From NCBI RefSeq assembly GCF_002994745.2, contig NC_037088.1:63816397-63880396 (forward strand): DNA of 64,000 nucleotides, written 5' to 3'. The notes beneath the pieces were generated by a model that ran no database searches, was not told the DNA's origin, and saw only the letters and a program-made list of their open reading frames with translations. The DNA is from Rosa chinensis (taxonomy: Eukaryota > Streptophyta > Magnoliopsida > Rosales > Rosaceae). The stretch's first letter is position 1, and each line of letters begins with the position of its first letter. Shown here one piece after another: positions 44,161-55,611 of the stretch. A program made the translations under genes and the position numbers.

Positions 44161-47100
44161 TTTCTCGAGAACAATTGAATGATATGATGGAAAGTGAAGG
44201 AGCAACCTTGAAGAAAAAGGTGAAGCTCATTTCAAGTTTCAATCCATGGCTGCCCTATTTATATACGCTCTCGTCTGCACGTTATTTCCTTATATATATC
44301 TATAAAATTGATGGCGGTAGCCGCTTTAGCAACAGTAGTTGTCGATCGACCTCAAAACTAATGGATGAAATTCAAATCTACGTATCCATATCTCATTCAT
44401 TGGCTATTATTCGATCCGATAGCTGACAGCATTTGGAATTGAAATTGGAGCTGAGCTTTTTTCTTTTTTTCCTTTATTAATTTTATATCATTTCAGTACC
44501 CAAATGCGTCTTTTTTTTTTTTTTTGTCAACTTACCGAATGTGTCTTTGGACCACCATTCTTCCATTCTTCCATTCTCATATCCTCCTCTTCTAGCAAGA
44601 CAAGTTCGACCAGAAAAAATAAATAAATAAATAAATAACTAAACCTAATTTTCAACAAGTTGATGATCGATCCAGACATGCAACTTCTTTCTGCCTACTC
44701 AAGAAACAGTTAAGATAGACAAGACAAGTCGTCTTTTACCTTGAAAAAGAATTAATCATGATCCTGGCGAAGTCCCTCCATATCTTTTTTACTGTTTTTC
44801 TGAACAGAGAAAGCTAATGAATGCTTATAGCATAAGCTGAAATAAAGCAGGGCAGCCGTACTAATAATGCAGTAAATTTTTCCTTTTCCCCCTTGGAGTG
44901 ATTCCTTGATAATATTGTACAACATGGTCGGTTAGCTCTCATTATTCGATCTCGTAAGATATTTTCTGCATCATACAATCATGTCATACCATCGAACATG
45001 TATAATTCAAGCAATTTTAATACTCGTCTGACTAATTATTTATATATGTGGTCCTTCATCTGAACTCTTGTGAGGCAAGTTGGGGCAACAGAATTATTAA
45101 GAGCCCTCAAACTCTAGCTAGCTAGAAACAGATCGATTTTCGATCAGGTTTACCAATTACCACCAGATCCGGCCATCATCATGAGAGGAAGGGCTTCAGT
45201 GTCGTTAGATCGAAACAACTGAAATCATTGTCGGTACAAAATGTTAGACGAAAGCTTGTGTTAGTAGTACCTTTATGATGACCGATAAAACGCAGTTTCT
45301 TAGCTAGAGAAATTATTGAAAGTGTATTCATCCTTTAAAACTTTTTTCTTCAGACAAAAAAAGCAAGAAGAGAGAGATATGGCATATGTCTGTATGCAAT
45401 TGAAATTTGTTGGCTTCGGGAATTAGATTAGTTATTGCGGAGAGAAAGCGAAAGATGAAACTACCTTTAGCTTTAATTGTTGACTGTCATCCTGGCTCTC
45501 GCTCGTTAACCGAGAAAGTAACTTTTCCGGCCTCTGCCTCTGTGCATTTTTGTTCTTCGGGCCTTCGGGTCTTGGGGGTCTATATGCTATATATACTCTC
45601 ATACACGTGCATATTCTGCTCTTAACATAGTTTTAGTCAATTATACGAGTCTCTGTGTTGCTTCAATGTATAGATGATGATTGTGGTAGTCCACTCTAAC
45701 TTGTTTGTAACCACAAATTAATTTTAATAAAACCAAGCAGACAGTGGATGAATCACGTATGTATAAATTTTGTGACGTTATGTTCAACATCCCATGATTT
45801 TAAAGATTTTATTTTTAAAATTTACATCTCAAATTTGTAATTTTAATTTATTATTACGAACTGTCTAATTAGCCTACACTCGAAATTAGTTTAATTATTG
45901 AAAGTACAGGTATACATTATTGCATCTTTCATAACTAAATCCGAAGTGAGACTCCTTACCTCATACTAGTCTGGCGGTAAATTAGATCATTCACCAGTAA
46001 TCAAAGATTGGAATCGCATCTCCTCAAACCAAATCCAAAGGCTCTGGCCTCAATGAACCATGTTTCATTGTTTTTAAGTGCAATTTTAAGATTTATTTTT
46101 ACAATATGAAGTATAGAGTTTGAAATTTTGGCACTGGAAACGTCTCCTAGCATCGATTTTATCGCCTAGAATTTGTAGCATGCTTAAATACAACGACTAG
46201 AAAATATCTACTCCAGAAGTAGAGCTTGGAAGCTTGCCAAATTTGGATGGCTGTGGGAGAACGACAAAGCCACACTCAGATTGTCAGTCAGCGGACCCCT
46301 CCACACACGCAGCAGTATGTTGTATTTTTGTGAGATTTCACATGGCAGCATGATGTTCTTGTACATATATATACCAGCCTCTACTAGCACTGCAACTACT
46401 GAAACCGACTACCATGTTAACACACTGCTTATCATCACCTAGGTCTAGGTCTAGTAACACTGTTTATACACTTACGTACGGCACTAGCACCAGGCCCCTA
46501 ACCTCTTCTAGCTGTATCCATCACCTGCATATCTTCTTCTCCAAGTTGTTCGAGACAAGTCAAAAACCCACCCACTTCTCGATGAATAGAGATATTCATA
46601 TCGATCATGAGAATTTCTAGATCTGTTTTTTACAAACTTAATCTAATTGGTATACGTTACATGTTAACCATCAATTTTTCATTTAATAATCGGTTATTTG
46701 TTATAAGAAGAAACAAACAATAGAAAGAAAGGAACTCATAATCGTGAATACACAATAAGTATATATCCGTAATTTTGATATCTCTATTTCACTAAACTCA
46801 ATGAAAGTTATTTCTGATTATCTGATGACACTTAGACGGTTCAAAACACTTTCAAGTTGACTCACCTTATTTGCATCTCAATAGCGTGCGGTTAAAATTG
46901 AACTGAATTTCCTCTTTCAGACAGTTCAATTATGCTGAATTTCATCTTTCAGACAGTTCAATTATGTTTTTGTCGTAGCACACTAGCCCCCTAGCTAATT
47001 CACACATGAAGATGCTAGCTAAATGTATCATCTTTGTTTGACACAGTGTTAACCTTCAGATGCTATGTATGTTTCTGTGTGAGTAAATATCTACTAACAT

Positions 47101-47862
47101 GTGGACTGCTGTACACTTTCAGTTATTCAGTGTTCCCATCTCTTTCACAGGTGATCAACAAGTCCAAGCGGACCAACAATTATATATACATATATCTATA
47201 TCCACCATGTATGCCCTAAATCCTGGGCACAAAATTTGCCTCCTGTCCGGAAACTTTGACTTCTTCAGTTCTTCCTAGCTATATTGAAGGAAATATAAGA
47301 TCAAAAGGAGCAAATTTGGTCTGAATTAAGGCATTTGGTCAAGAGAATTAAGCAGCAAAGCACATACAATCAACTAATAAAACAACAGCGAGCAAAAGAT
47401 AAATATATGCATATCATATATAGTCATGATAATTGATAAGGTAGTAGCAGATAGTATGGAAGCTGCTGCAAATAATAAGAGATAGCAGCAAAAGCAGAAG
47501 CAGTGACCAATAATTTCTGGCTAGTTCTACACGCAATAGTACAAATTAATCAGCTGCAGAAAAAAGCAGTATACATATATAGCTAGGCAGCAGCTGACTG
47601 CAGATCGATTTCAGACCCATAATTATCGGTCATCGATCCGGCCACCAAAGAACACACAGAAAGAGACTCAGACTCAGACACATTTACATCCAGCCAAAGC
47701 CAAAATGAAACTATGAAGTCTGCACACACCAGTACTCAATTAGCTAATAGCTACTTATTAGTAATGCAAATCAATCATATGTATCATCACAATACATACC
47801 CTTAATTTTGATCCAGAATGATGTTGATTACTTGAACTGTGAGATGAGCTATGGCCAATTGA
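44161..47862. other. Intergenic, no gene recognised
   Basis: 3.7 kb of AT-rich DNA with a poly(T) run at about 44510-44525 and an (AAAT)n run at about 44618. The 3' end probably contains the UTR of the ERF gene. Short frames at 44031, 45407, 46208, 46414 and 47034 show no family features. Confidence 0.45.
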
Positions 47863-48564
47863 TTAATAGCTCCACAGACTTTCTCCGTCCGAATTTCCCG
47901 GCGAATCATCAGCCGGATCTCTCGGCGGACTCACCAGCATTCCCTCCGCCATGTCCGCCAGCAAATTAGGCATATTCAGCAGCGCTTCCTCGTCCATAAA
48001 CTCCTGACAGCCGCCACCGTCATCTGACGTCACTCCAGTACCACGACCACCACCTGACCTATGCACATTTTCAACCCGACCCGCCGCACCACCGGATGAG
48101 CTCTCTCCCGGCTTAATGTTCTCCGCCCTAGACGCGGCTGCCCTAGCTGCCGCAGCCCTTATGTCACTGGCCGCCGAAGAAGCCGGGATCGGATAAGTAA
48201 TTAGGGCGTTGGGGAAATTCAGGGCAGTATCAGGCCCTTTAAGGGCTATGGCCGCCACGTCATAAGCCGCGGCCGCCATCTCGGGCTTGGCATACGTGCC
48301 CAGCCATATGCGGTTGGACTTACGTGGCTCTCGAATCTCCGACACCCATTTCCCGCTCCGGCACCGGATCCCTCGGTAAAGCGGGTGTCTCCCTGGCGAA
48401 GAAATGGAGCCACCGGTCGGAGAGCGGAGGCCCAAGAGGTCGTGATGCTGTTGATCATTGACATCGGAGGAGCTGCTGGTTGGAGGAAGTTGAATAAAGA
48501 AAGGTGGGTTGGAGTTGGATGGCTGGTCGTCACTTTTGGGCACGTTGCCATACGGATCCGCCAT
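47863..48564 (-). CDS. DREB-subfamily AP2/ERF transcription factor (ERF024-027-like)
   Basis: 233 residues, intronless. The single AP2 domain is at about 61-118: [20 protein letters not shown], then [20 protein letters not shown] and ALNFPN. The N-terminus is rich in Pro, Ser and Asn. An alanine-rich stretch follows the domain ([16 protein letters not shown]). The C-terminus has [20 protein letters not shown] and ends LWSY. It lacks the PKKRAGR and DSAWR signatures of DREB1, so by domain sequence I place it in the A-4-like group III of DREB factors near Arabidopsis ERF024-027. Members bind DRE or GCC-type elements in the nucleus, often in stress responses; the target here is unknown. The start codon lies 26 bp from one TATA-like box and 67 bp from another. 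Confidence 0.93.
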   Translation of the reverse strand: MADPYGNVPKSDDQPSNSNPPFFIQLPPTSSSSDVNDQQHHDLLGLRSPTGGSISSPGRHPLYRGIRCRSGKWVSEIREPRKSNRIWLGTYAKPEMAAAAYDVAAIALKGPDTALNFPNALITYPIPASSAASDIRAAAARAAASRAENIKPGESSSGGAAGRVENVHRSGGGRGTGVTSDDGGGCQEFMDEEALLNMPNLLADMAEGMLVSPPRDPADDSPGNSDGESLWSY

Positions 48565-48589
48565 AAAAATTCACCTATCACGTACGTAC

Positions 48590-48641
48590 TTATATAAAAT
48601 ATGAGTCAATTTTCAAATTGACTGGCGCAGATTATATAAAA
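48590..48641 (-). promoter_or_regulatory. Two TATA-like boxes upstream of the ERF gene
   Basis: Minus strand ATTTTATATAAG at 48590-48600 and TTTATATAAT at 48631-48641. The nearer one would place transcription start at or after the ATG, so the farther one is the better candidate, with a leader of roughly 40 bp. Confidence 0.45.
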
Positions 48642-50089
48642 ATGGATCTGTGGGAGGGTTAGGTTAAAACTTAAAAATGATGCAATATATATACTGATAT
48701 ACATATACGTTAACGGGGTTGGAAGGGCTATGGGGAAGAAGCGTGGGAAAGTCGCGGGAGCTAGGCGAGCTTTATATTTTGCCTTGGTTCTTATTAAACA
48801 TGATTTGTACTTTTTGATGTGATAAATGAGGCTACAAAACGCACACGTATTAACCGCTGGGAGGAAGAAAAAGCAAAGCAATTAGCTAGTGTCTGCTGTA
48901 TTGCCACCAAGATCACTGTTTGTTTCCATTTTTAATTCTGGTTCTTTGCTAGTTGCAATGGTTGAGGATGATGCTGTTTTGCCAAATGGGGCATTTTGAT
49001 CATAGTTTAATTAGATGGATCATGCTCGCCACTTAGCTACTTGTATTTGTTTTGGTTGACTGTACAGATATTGTGTTCTAAACCATGCCAAGAGAGATTT
49101 ATGCACATGCTATGATCTCTTACACTCCCATTCAGAGAGAATCTCTTATTTTAGTTCAAATGTTACTAATTCTAGTAACTTCAATTTTTTATCTTTGATT
49201 TTGATCATTATAAGATCAATTGATACGGCGGTTGCTTTGCAATCGTACCTTCGAGCATTAGTCATTTGATTCTCCGATCCAAATATTTAGAGCCTCGATT
49301 TTATGATTTAACAATTTATATTCTAAGAATATTACTTTTATTTCACCAATTTAGTAAAACATCAATTTCTTGAGTTTTACATACTCGACTTTAGTTTGTT
49401 TGTTAGAAATGAGTGAGCTATTGCGTCCCTTAATTTTTTCTTAGAGTTCCATTTTCTTTAAATTAGAGTTTTAAGAGAAAAAAAATTTCCTACAGTAAAA
49501 CCGTACATGTCTTTAGTGTTACCTTATGAAACTAGCAACGTGTAATTTTCCAATGCCAACTGCTTTATTCTGGACTTTTACCCATAGAGGGTAACAAATG
49601 AATACATGCACTATGCGCGTTGAAGTAATGGGATGTAAATTAAATCAATAAACTGTAATTTTCCACATACAATTGAATAACAAAATAATAATAATTCCTA
49701 TATTTAATGAATACAATGGCGGCGTTGGTAATCCAGCTACGTTATGACTTATGACATGTAATGTCTAAATATGGCCTATGTAGTTTAATGCCACCAATTG
49801 TAAAGGTTCCACTGTATCAAAAAAGAAAAAGTTTGTAAAGATTCCCACTTGTTCTATACTAGCTACTAATTTGTCATTACTGGAGAGTGGATTTAGTGCT
49901 CCAATTACATGTACAGTATACATTAAATTTGATATGTCTTGCATAATATCTTTAATTAAAATTAATCAAATAGTAATGAAAAAACAAGTAAATAGTCAAA
50001 CAAAATAAAATTAGATTATGACATATAATCAATGATCGTTTAATAATAAAAAAATATAATTAACGAATATGGTTCTCACTATTCTCACT
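48642..50089. other. Intergenic, ERF upstream region
   Basis: AT-rich DNA with no supported gene or transposon end. Confidence 0.45.
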
Positions 50090-50313
50090 TTTTTTTAGAA
50101 GAGGTTAGCCATTTTATTCAATAAGAAAAAATAATATTAAACAATGACATGCCCTAGCGGGTCAGTCAGAAAGCGACACCGCTAAACGCAATATCACTTC
50201 ACCTATTTCACCTATTGAGTGAAGCTTAGGGAGAGTAAACTAATAAAAAACTAAAGAAAAAGTTTTTATGCAACACCCATCAACAGAGCTGTAAAGAATT
50301 TCTGACCAATAAG
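50090..50313 (-). mobile_element. 3' end of a LINE, interrupted by a hAT insertion
   Basis: On the minus strand this segment reads towards GAATAAAATGGCTAACCTCT and a terminal oligo-A (oligo-T at 50090-50097), the usual 3' tail of plant L1-type LINEs. The upstream part appears to resume at 61226-61261 beyond the hAT element, and is then cut by the Mutator-like element. No coding domain is left. Confidence 0.5.
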
Positions 50314-50606
50314 TAGGGGTAGGCAAAAAACCGATTTGGACTAAAAAACCGGCGGATAGGAATTCTTGTTCAGTAACGGAACCGCTTGCCAAAAACACTA
50401 AAAACTGCATTTATCGAACTGAACCGAACCGGATCTTTCCGGTTTTGTCACTAAAACAGACCGGAGAAAATCGAACCGCCTGGATTAAAAATATATGTAT
50501 ATTTTTTTAATGTGCTATCGAATTTTTAGTGGGTAAGGCTTATTTCTAATGCACCTTACCACACACGATCTTAACACCTATTATAAAAGCTAACAACCTT
50601 GGAAGT

Positions 50607-52259
50607 TGTTGAGTCACAAATTACTTATGCAATTGTGCCTTATAATTATGAAAAATGATTTATCTTCCATGCTATTTTGCCCTTTTTAATCTATTTCCTT
50701 TTATTTATAGGAAATCTTGCATTGAGAATAAAATGAACATTTGAGGCTTGAAATGCGGAGATTTGAAGCTAGGGGAAGAAGACACGGAGATTGGAAGAAA
50801 ATTGCATATCGACTTTTCAAACGATTTTTCCAGCAAACTTTTATGGCGAGCCGCCACTCATGGAGGGTCTTTTCTCCAGCAAAGGAGAACCATGGTGGTG
50901 AGAATCTCCTATCACTTGAAATTCAAATATCTCCCTACACCTTGTCTTTTTGTCACCTTGCCAATTTGGGACCATTGGGGGGACAATGGTGTAAGAGCAT
51001 CTCTTGCACACTTTGGGACCAAAGAGTACACACATAGCTGATCAAAGAGAGGCCAAAGACTAATTATTCAGCATTCTTGACTCCATTCAATCATCTTCAT
51101 CCTATCCAAGATCTATTTTTCTCTCTAGAGAAGACACCACAATTTCCACCACTAAAACCACCATTTCCACCACTACAACCTCCATTTCCTCCACCACTCA
51201 ACATCACAACTCACCTTAGAGATCCCAAATTTCACTATTCTTACCAATATTAAGAGCTTGGAGCAACGAGAATGAGGTGACTACCACCACATCATGTTCT
51301 TGGAGACCCATCTCCACCACCTCTTCCGGCATCATCAATAGTCACTCTTTACTCTCTATCTCTTTATGTATTTGATGTTTAATAGAATGTTGAAGCTTGG
51401 GTATCTAGCAATGTGAGAGTAGTGAACTAGTTGGGGCTAGGGCTAGCCAAACTTACTTGTATTGATGCTTTTGTTTATAAATTGATGCAAATTCATGTTG
51501 TCATTCTCACATGCTAAGTCAATAGTTGAATGCATCACTTAGACCTAATCAATTTGAGTTATGTGTTTGCCATGACATGAAGTTTTTCCTAGAGATTGAT
51601 TACCTTTAGGCAAAAAGGGAGCATGAAAGCACACCATGTGTGCATGTGAGGGTAGTGAGCTAAAATCACCTAGAGATAGGATTGGTTCGCTTGCTTGGTC
51701 ATCTAAACTCTAAGCTTTATGTATTTAGGGGCAAAGGATTGAGACCTATCCGGTAATCAAATTTGTCTTTAGATAGTTAGCTCTAGACTTATCCGGTTAG
51801 AGTTAATAAAATGAAAGGGGTTTAAGCCTTAGTAGTCCTATCCGTATGCTAAGTGGGTAGTTGGACAATTAGCTTTGCATCATTCATATTCAATTGCTTT
51901 AATACTTGCAAGGGAGGAAAAATGTGAAACCCGATGCCCTAACTCCCATCTATTTGATAACAACTTGTTTAGTTTAGCTTAGTTTATATTACTTTCTTTC
52001 ATTGTTTCAATTTGAATAGAAACCAATCTCAAAATCAAAATCAAATCTCTACACACCATCTTGCACATACTCACCATGAACTTTGGTTCACTTGTGAGCG
52101 TTTATTTGTGATTGTACATTTGCATATTCTTCTAGTTTTTCCTTAGGTTTTCCCTAGCTATGAAAGGATTTACCAATCCTCATGGGTTCGACATCCTTAC
52201 TTAATCTCCTATTCTATAAGTTGTACCTCTTTCACTTGAGGGTGGCTTCAATGCTAACA
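50607..52259 (+). repeat. Left LTR of Athila-like element
   Basis: 1653 bp. It keeps a segment of about 95 bp after CCTATCCGGTAATC (about 51745-51845) that is missing from the right LTR. Two overlapping frames of about 97 codons at 50741-51041 are open in both LTRs. Confidence 0.92.
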
Positions 52260-52269
52260 AGTTTTTGGC

Positions 52270-52288
52270 ACCGTTGTCGGGGATTGGT
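52270..52288 (+). promoter_or_regulatory. Primer-binding site of Athila-like element
   Basis: TGGCACCGTTGTCGGGGAT just inside the left LTR. The usual Athila/Tat form TGGCGCCGTTGCCGGGGA (tRNA-Asp type) differs at two positions. Confidence 0.75.
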
Positions 52289-52594
52289 GTGAAATTCAAT
52301 CCCTAGCTAAGGTAGCCTTAGGGATTAGCTAGAAATTTCCCTTGTTTTTATTTTATCTCTGTTTACCGACCAGTCGTTTGTGCTCATTTCGTGTGATTTT
52401 TGTTTCGCCGACCAGTCGTCATAAATTTCCGATTAGTCTGCAAGTGTCGTTTTAGGGGGTTAGAAGCTCACCGACCAGTCGGCAAGTGCCACCGACCGGT
52501 CGTTTCCCCTGTTTTCAGCAATTTTTAATTTCTTGTTTTTGGTTTCTTTTTGTATCTTAACTTATGTTCTTACCTTTGTTTTGAAATAATATAG

Positions 52595-54340
52595 TTGTTT
52601 ATGTCTCACGAATCACCTACAAGTATCCCAAGGATCAATTCAACATATTCTACTCCATCATCTCTAAGCACACCAAGTGGAGACAACATATCTGTTGATC
52701 AAATCCTTGAAGATAGTGGTGAAAAAACTCGGATACCGCAAGAAACTATTGATCTCATAAAGAAATTGGCGGAAGAGTTGCAAGCTAAAATAGTTTGGAT
52801 ACCCACAATGGATAAACCACACCCCATGAAGGAGTACACTTTGCCAACAATCTCCAATCATCCAAGTTGCATCATGCTTCCACCATGTGCCGTTGCTTTT
52901 GACATAAAACCAAGGACTATTGCAAACTTAGCCCTTTTCTTTGGCTTGTCAAGTAATGAGCCATACTTGCACCTCCAAGAATTCAATGAAGCATGCTTAA
53001 CTGTTCAACTTTTGGTTATTGATGAAGGCAACTTGCGTCTTTGAGTCTTTCCTTTTTCATTGAAGGACAAATCCAAGAAATGGTTATACAAGTTACCCCC
53101 AAGTAGTATCCACACTGGGAAAGAGATGCAAAGGGTATTCCTCAAATTCTATTTCCCTCCTCACAAGTCCAATTCATTGAGGAATGAGTTGATGAACTTT
53201 TGAGAGCTACCAAATGAGTCATTCTATGAAACATGAGAGAGATTCAAGGATATAGAAGATGGTGTTCTCAATCATTGCCTCTTTAAGGCAGTGGTTCTAA
53301 GTGCCTTCTACACCGGGCTTTTACAAGACACAAGGAGGAGAGTTGACAATGCTTGTGGGGATGTTTCATGAACAAGACTGAAGATGAAGCTATGAAGATC
53401 CTAGATGAAATGAATGAATCTTCTCAACTCTATGATAGTACCTTGGATAGAAAGCCAATGATGATGAACAGTGCACAAGTACCTATGAGGGAGCAAGAGC
53501 AAAGGAGATGCATGTATACTGTTGACATTTCAAGTGTTCAAATGCAATAAGAGTTGAGGCAGATAGAAGGAAACATGCAAAAGAAGCTTGACATGATTCT
53601 ACAAGCTCAAGGAAGACCCCTCAATCTAATGGCATCACCAAGCCGAATTCGGGAGCCAAGTTTGGGAGTCAAAGCCATGGAGCAAGCTTGTTTGATTTGT
53701 GAAAGTGTGTATCATAGCACAATGGAGTGTTCACAAAGCGATATGTATCCAGGCTTGATAGAGCAATGCAATCTCCTTGACTACCAAAAAAGCCAAATAA
53801 TGATCCTTATAGCAACACATATAATCCTGGGTGGAGGAATCACCCTAATTTTGGTTGGGGTGGAATCAAAACTGTGAACAAGGTCAAGGTTACCAAAGGC
53901 AAGGAGGTGGATATCAAGGTGCAAGTAGCTCACATTTCAACAATCACCCTAATTTCAACAATCACCCTAATTTCAACAATCAAGGTATAATCCTGGATTC
54001 CTCCACCCAGGATTATAGCAACACATATAATCCTGGGTGGAGGAATCACCCTAATTTTGGTTGGGGTGGAATCAAAACTGTGAACAAGGTCAAGGTTACC
54101 AAAGGCAAGGAGGTGGATATCAAGGTGCAAGTAGCTCACATTTCAACAATCAAGGAGCAAACAATACTTATCATGCTCCTAGACCACCTTATCAAGCACC
54201 ATCTCAACAACCTCTACCTCTACAACAACCCCAAGTACCAATACAAGAAGCAAGAAAGACACCTACCTTTGAAGAAATGATGACGGCCTTTGTGAACAAT
54301 CAAACAAAGCAAGATGAGAAGATCAATGTCATCTAACAAA
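52595..54340 (+). pseudogene. Athila-like gag, multiply interrupted
   Basis: 52595-53044 gives the gag N-terminus (MFMSHESPTSIPRINSTYST..., with FDIKPRTIANLALFFGLSSN). It ends in a stop, after which FPFSLKDKSKKWLYKLPPSS and LKFYFPPHKSNSLRNEL, the retrotransposon gag core, continue with further stops near 53200. A C-x2-C-x4-H-x4-C zinc knuckle (CLICESVYHSTMEC) is at about 53692-53733. The Gln/Asn/Gly-rich tail at 53855-54340 contains a 206 bp duplication. Several in-frame stops and shifts show it is inactive. Confidence 0.8.
53812..54222 (+). repeat. 206 bp tandem duplication in gag tail
   Basis: AGCAACACATATAATCCTGG at 53811 recurs at 54017 and the match continues for over 130 bp. Between them an 18 bp unit CACCCTAATTTCAACAAT is repeated three times, followed by an inverted copy of AATCCTGG...CCAGGATT. 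Confidence 0.85.
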
Positions 54341-54342
54341 GT

Positions 54343-55499
54343 GTGAGCAAGCTTGAGGTACAAATGGGGCAACTAGCACATAAGTTGAGCCAAAGGAAGA
54401 AAGGCGTGTTTCCAAGTCAAGTGGTCAACAATCCAAGGCATGAAGCCAAGGCTATCACTATTTTGAGAATTAGAAGGCAAGTTATGAACAATGTGTACAT
54501 GCCCACTAATGAAGAAGTTGTAACTCCAAGAGAGCCACCGGGTTTTGAAAGAAGATAAAGTATGAGTAAATTGTGTTGGATTACAATGAAGGACAAGATG
54601 AGGACTTGAAAAACAACTCAAATTCCAAGGCCAACCATGAAAAAGAAGTGTCCAATGATTATCCAATCGATAGACCATTCCAAAGAGGTATCACTTTCAA
54701 TCTTCATTTGAAGATTGTGCAAGAAAAAGAAGTGTCTCTCCCTTACCCTCAAGCTATATGGCAACAAGAGAAAAAACTCAAGAAAGAGAGCCAATTGAAG
54801 GAGATGATTGATTTGTTCAAGAAGGTTCATATAAACATTCCACTCCTTGAAGCCGTGAAGATAATCCCATCTTATGCTAAGTTCTTGAAGGATATGTGCA
54901 TGAAAAAGAAAAAGTTCAAAGAACATGAGCAAGTGGCTCTTTGTGAAGAAGTGAGTGATATCATTCAAAGAAAGCTTCCACCAAAGCTCAAAGAACCGGG
55001 AAGTTTCACTATTCCAAGCAAGATTAGAGAAACTACTTTTGACAATTGCTTTATGGATCTTGGGTAAGTATCAATTTAATGCCCTATTCTGCTTTAAAGA
55101 AGCTTGGTCTTGAAGGAGCTTTGAAACCAACTTCAATCACTCTCCAATTGGCGGATAGAAGCGTGAGGCATCCTAGAGGAATCTTGGAGAATGTGTTTGT
55201 CAATGTTGTAAGGTTTGTGATGCCGGTGGATTTTATAGTCCTAGACATGGAGGAAGCCCCCATGGTTGACACTTGACAATGAGTTTTCTATCATCTTTGG
55301 AAGAGCTTTCATGGCCATTGCCGGTGTCAAGATTAATGTGAAGAAAGGCACCATGAGCATGAAGGTACTTGGAGACAAAATCAAGTTCCAAATCTTTCAT
55401 TCCCTTCAAATTCTGGATGACATGAATGAATGCTACTTTTTCGGTTACTATAGAGAGGCAAGAGTAAGGGGAGATGAGAAAAATAAGAAAGAAGTTTAG
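54343..55499 (+). pseudogene. Athila-like gag end and aspartic protease, frameshifted
   Basis: The segment carries LEVQMGQLAHKLSQRKKGVF, then a linker with VHINIPLLEAVKIIPSYAKF and VALCEEVSDIIQRKLPPKL, and the protease site NCFMDLG. In related elements DLGAS is followed directly by INLMPYS. Here DLG runs into TAA and SINLMPYSALKKLGL is in another frame, consistent with loss of two bases at 55061-55065. The body ITLQLADRSVRHPRGILENV, VDFIVLDMEE and IIFGRAFMAIAGV follows to 55499. This is the last protein-coding part of the element. Confidence 0.85.
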
Positions 55500-55611
55500 G
55501 CACCTCTTCCAGTCTTACCATGTTCACAAGGCTTTGAGTTACTCCTCACCCCCATCAAGAAGAAGAAACAAATTGGAGGATTGCTTAAGGGAGCACTTGT
55601 TGACATGGGAG

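Noticed and set aside
50741..51041. Two overlapping frames of about 97 codons, open again at 58663-58963
   Set aside because: Both lie in the LTR pair of the same element, so the conservation reflects recent LTR identity and not coding selection.
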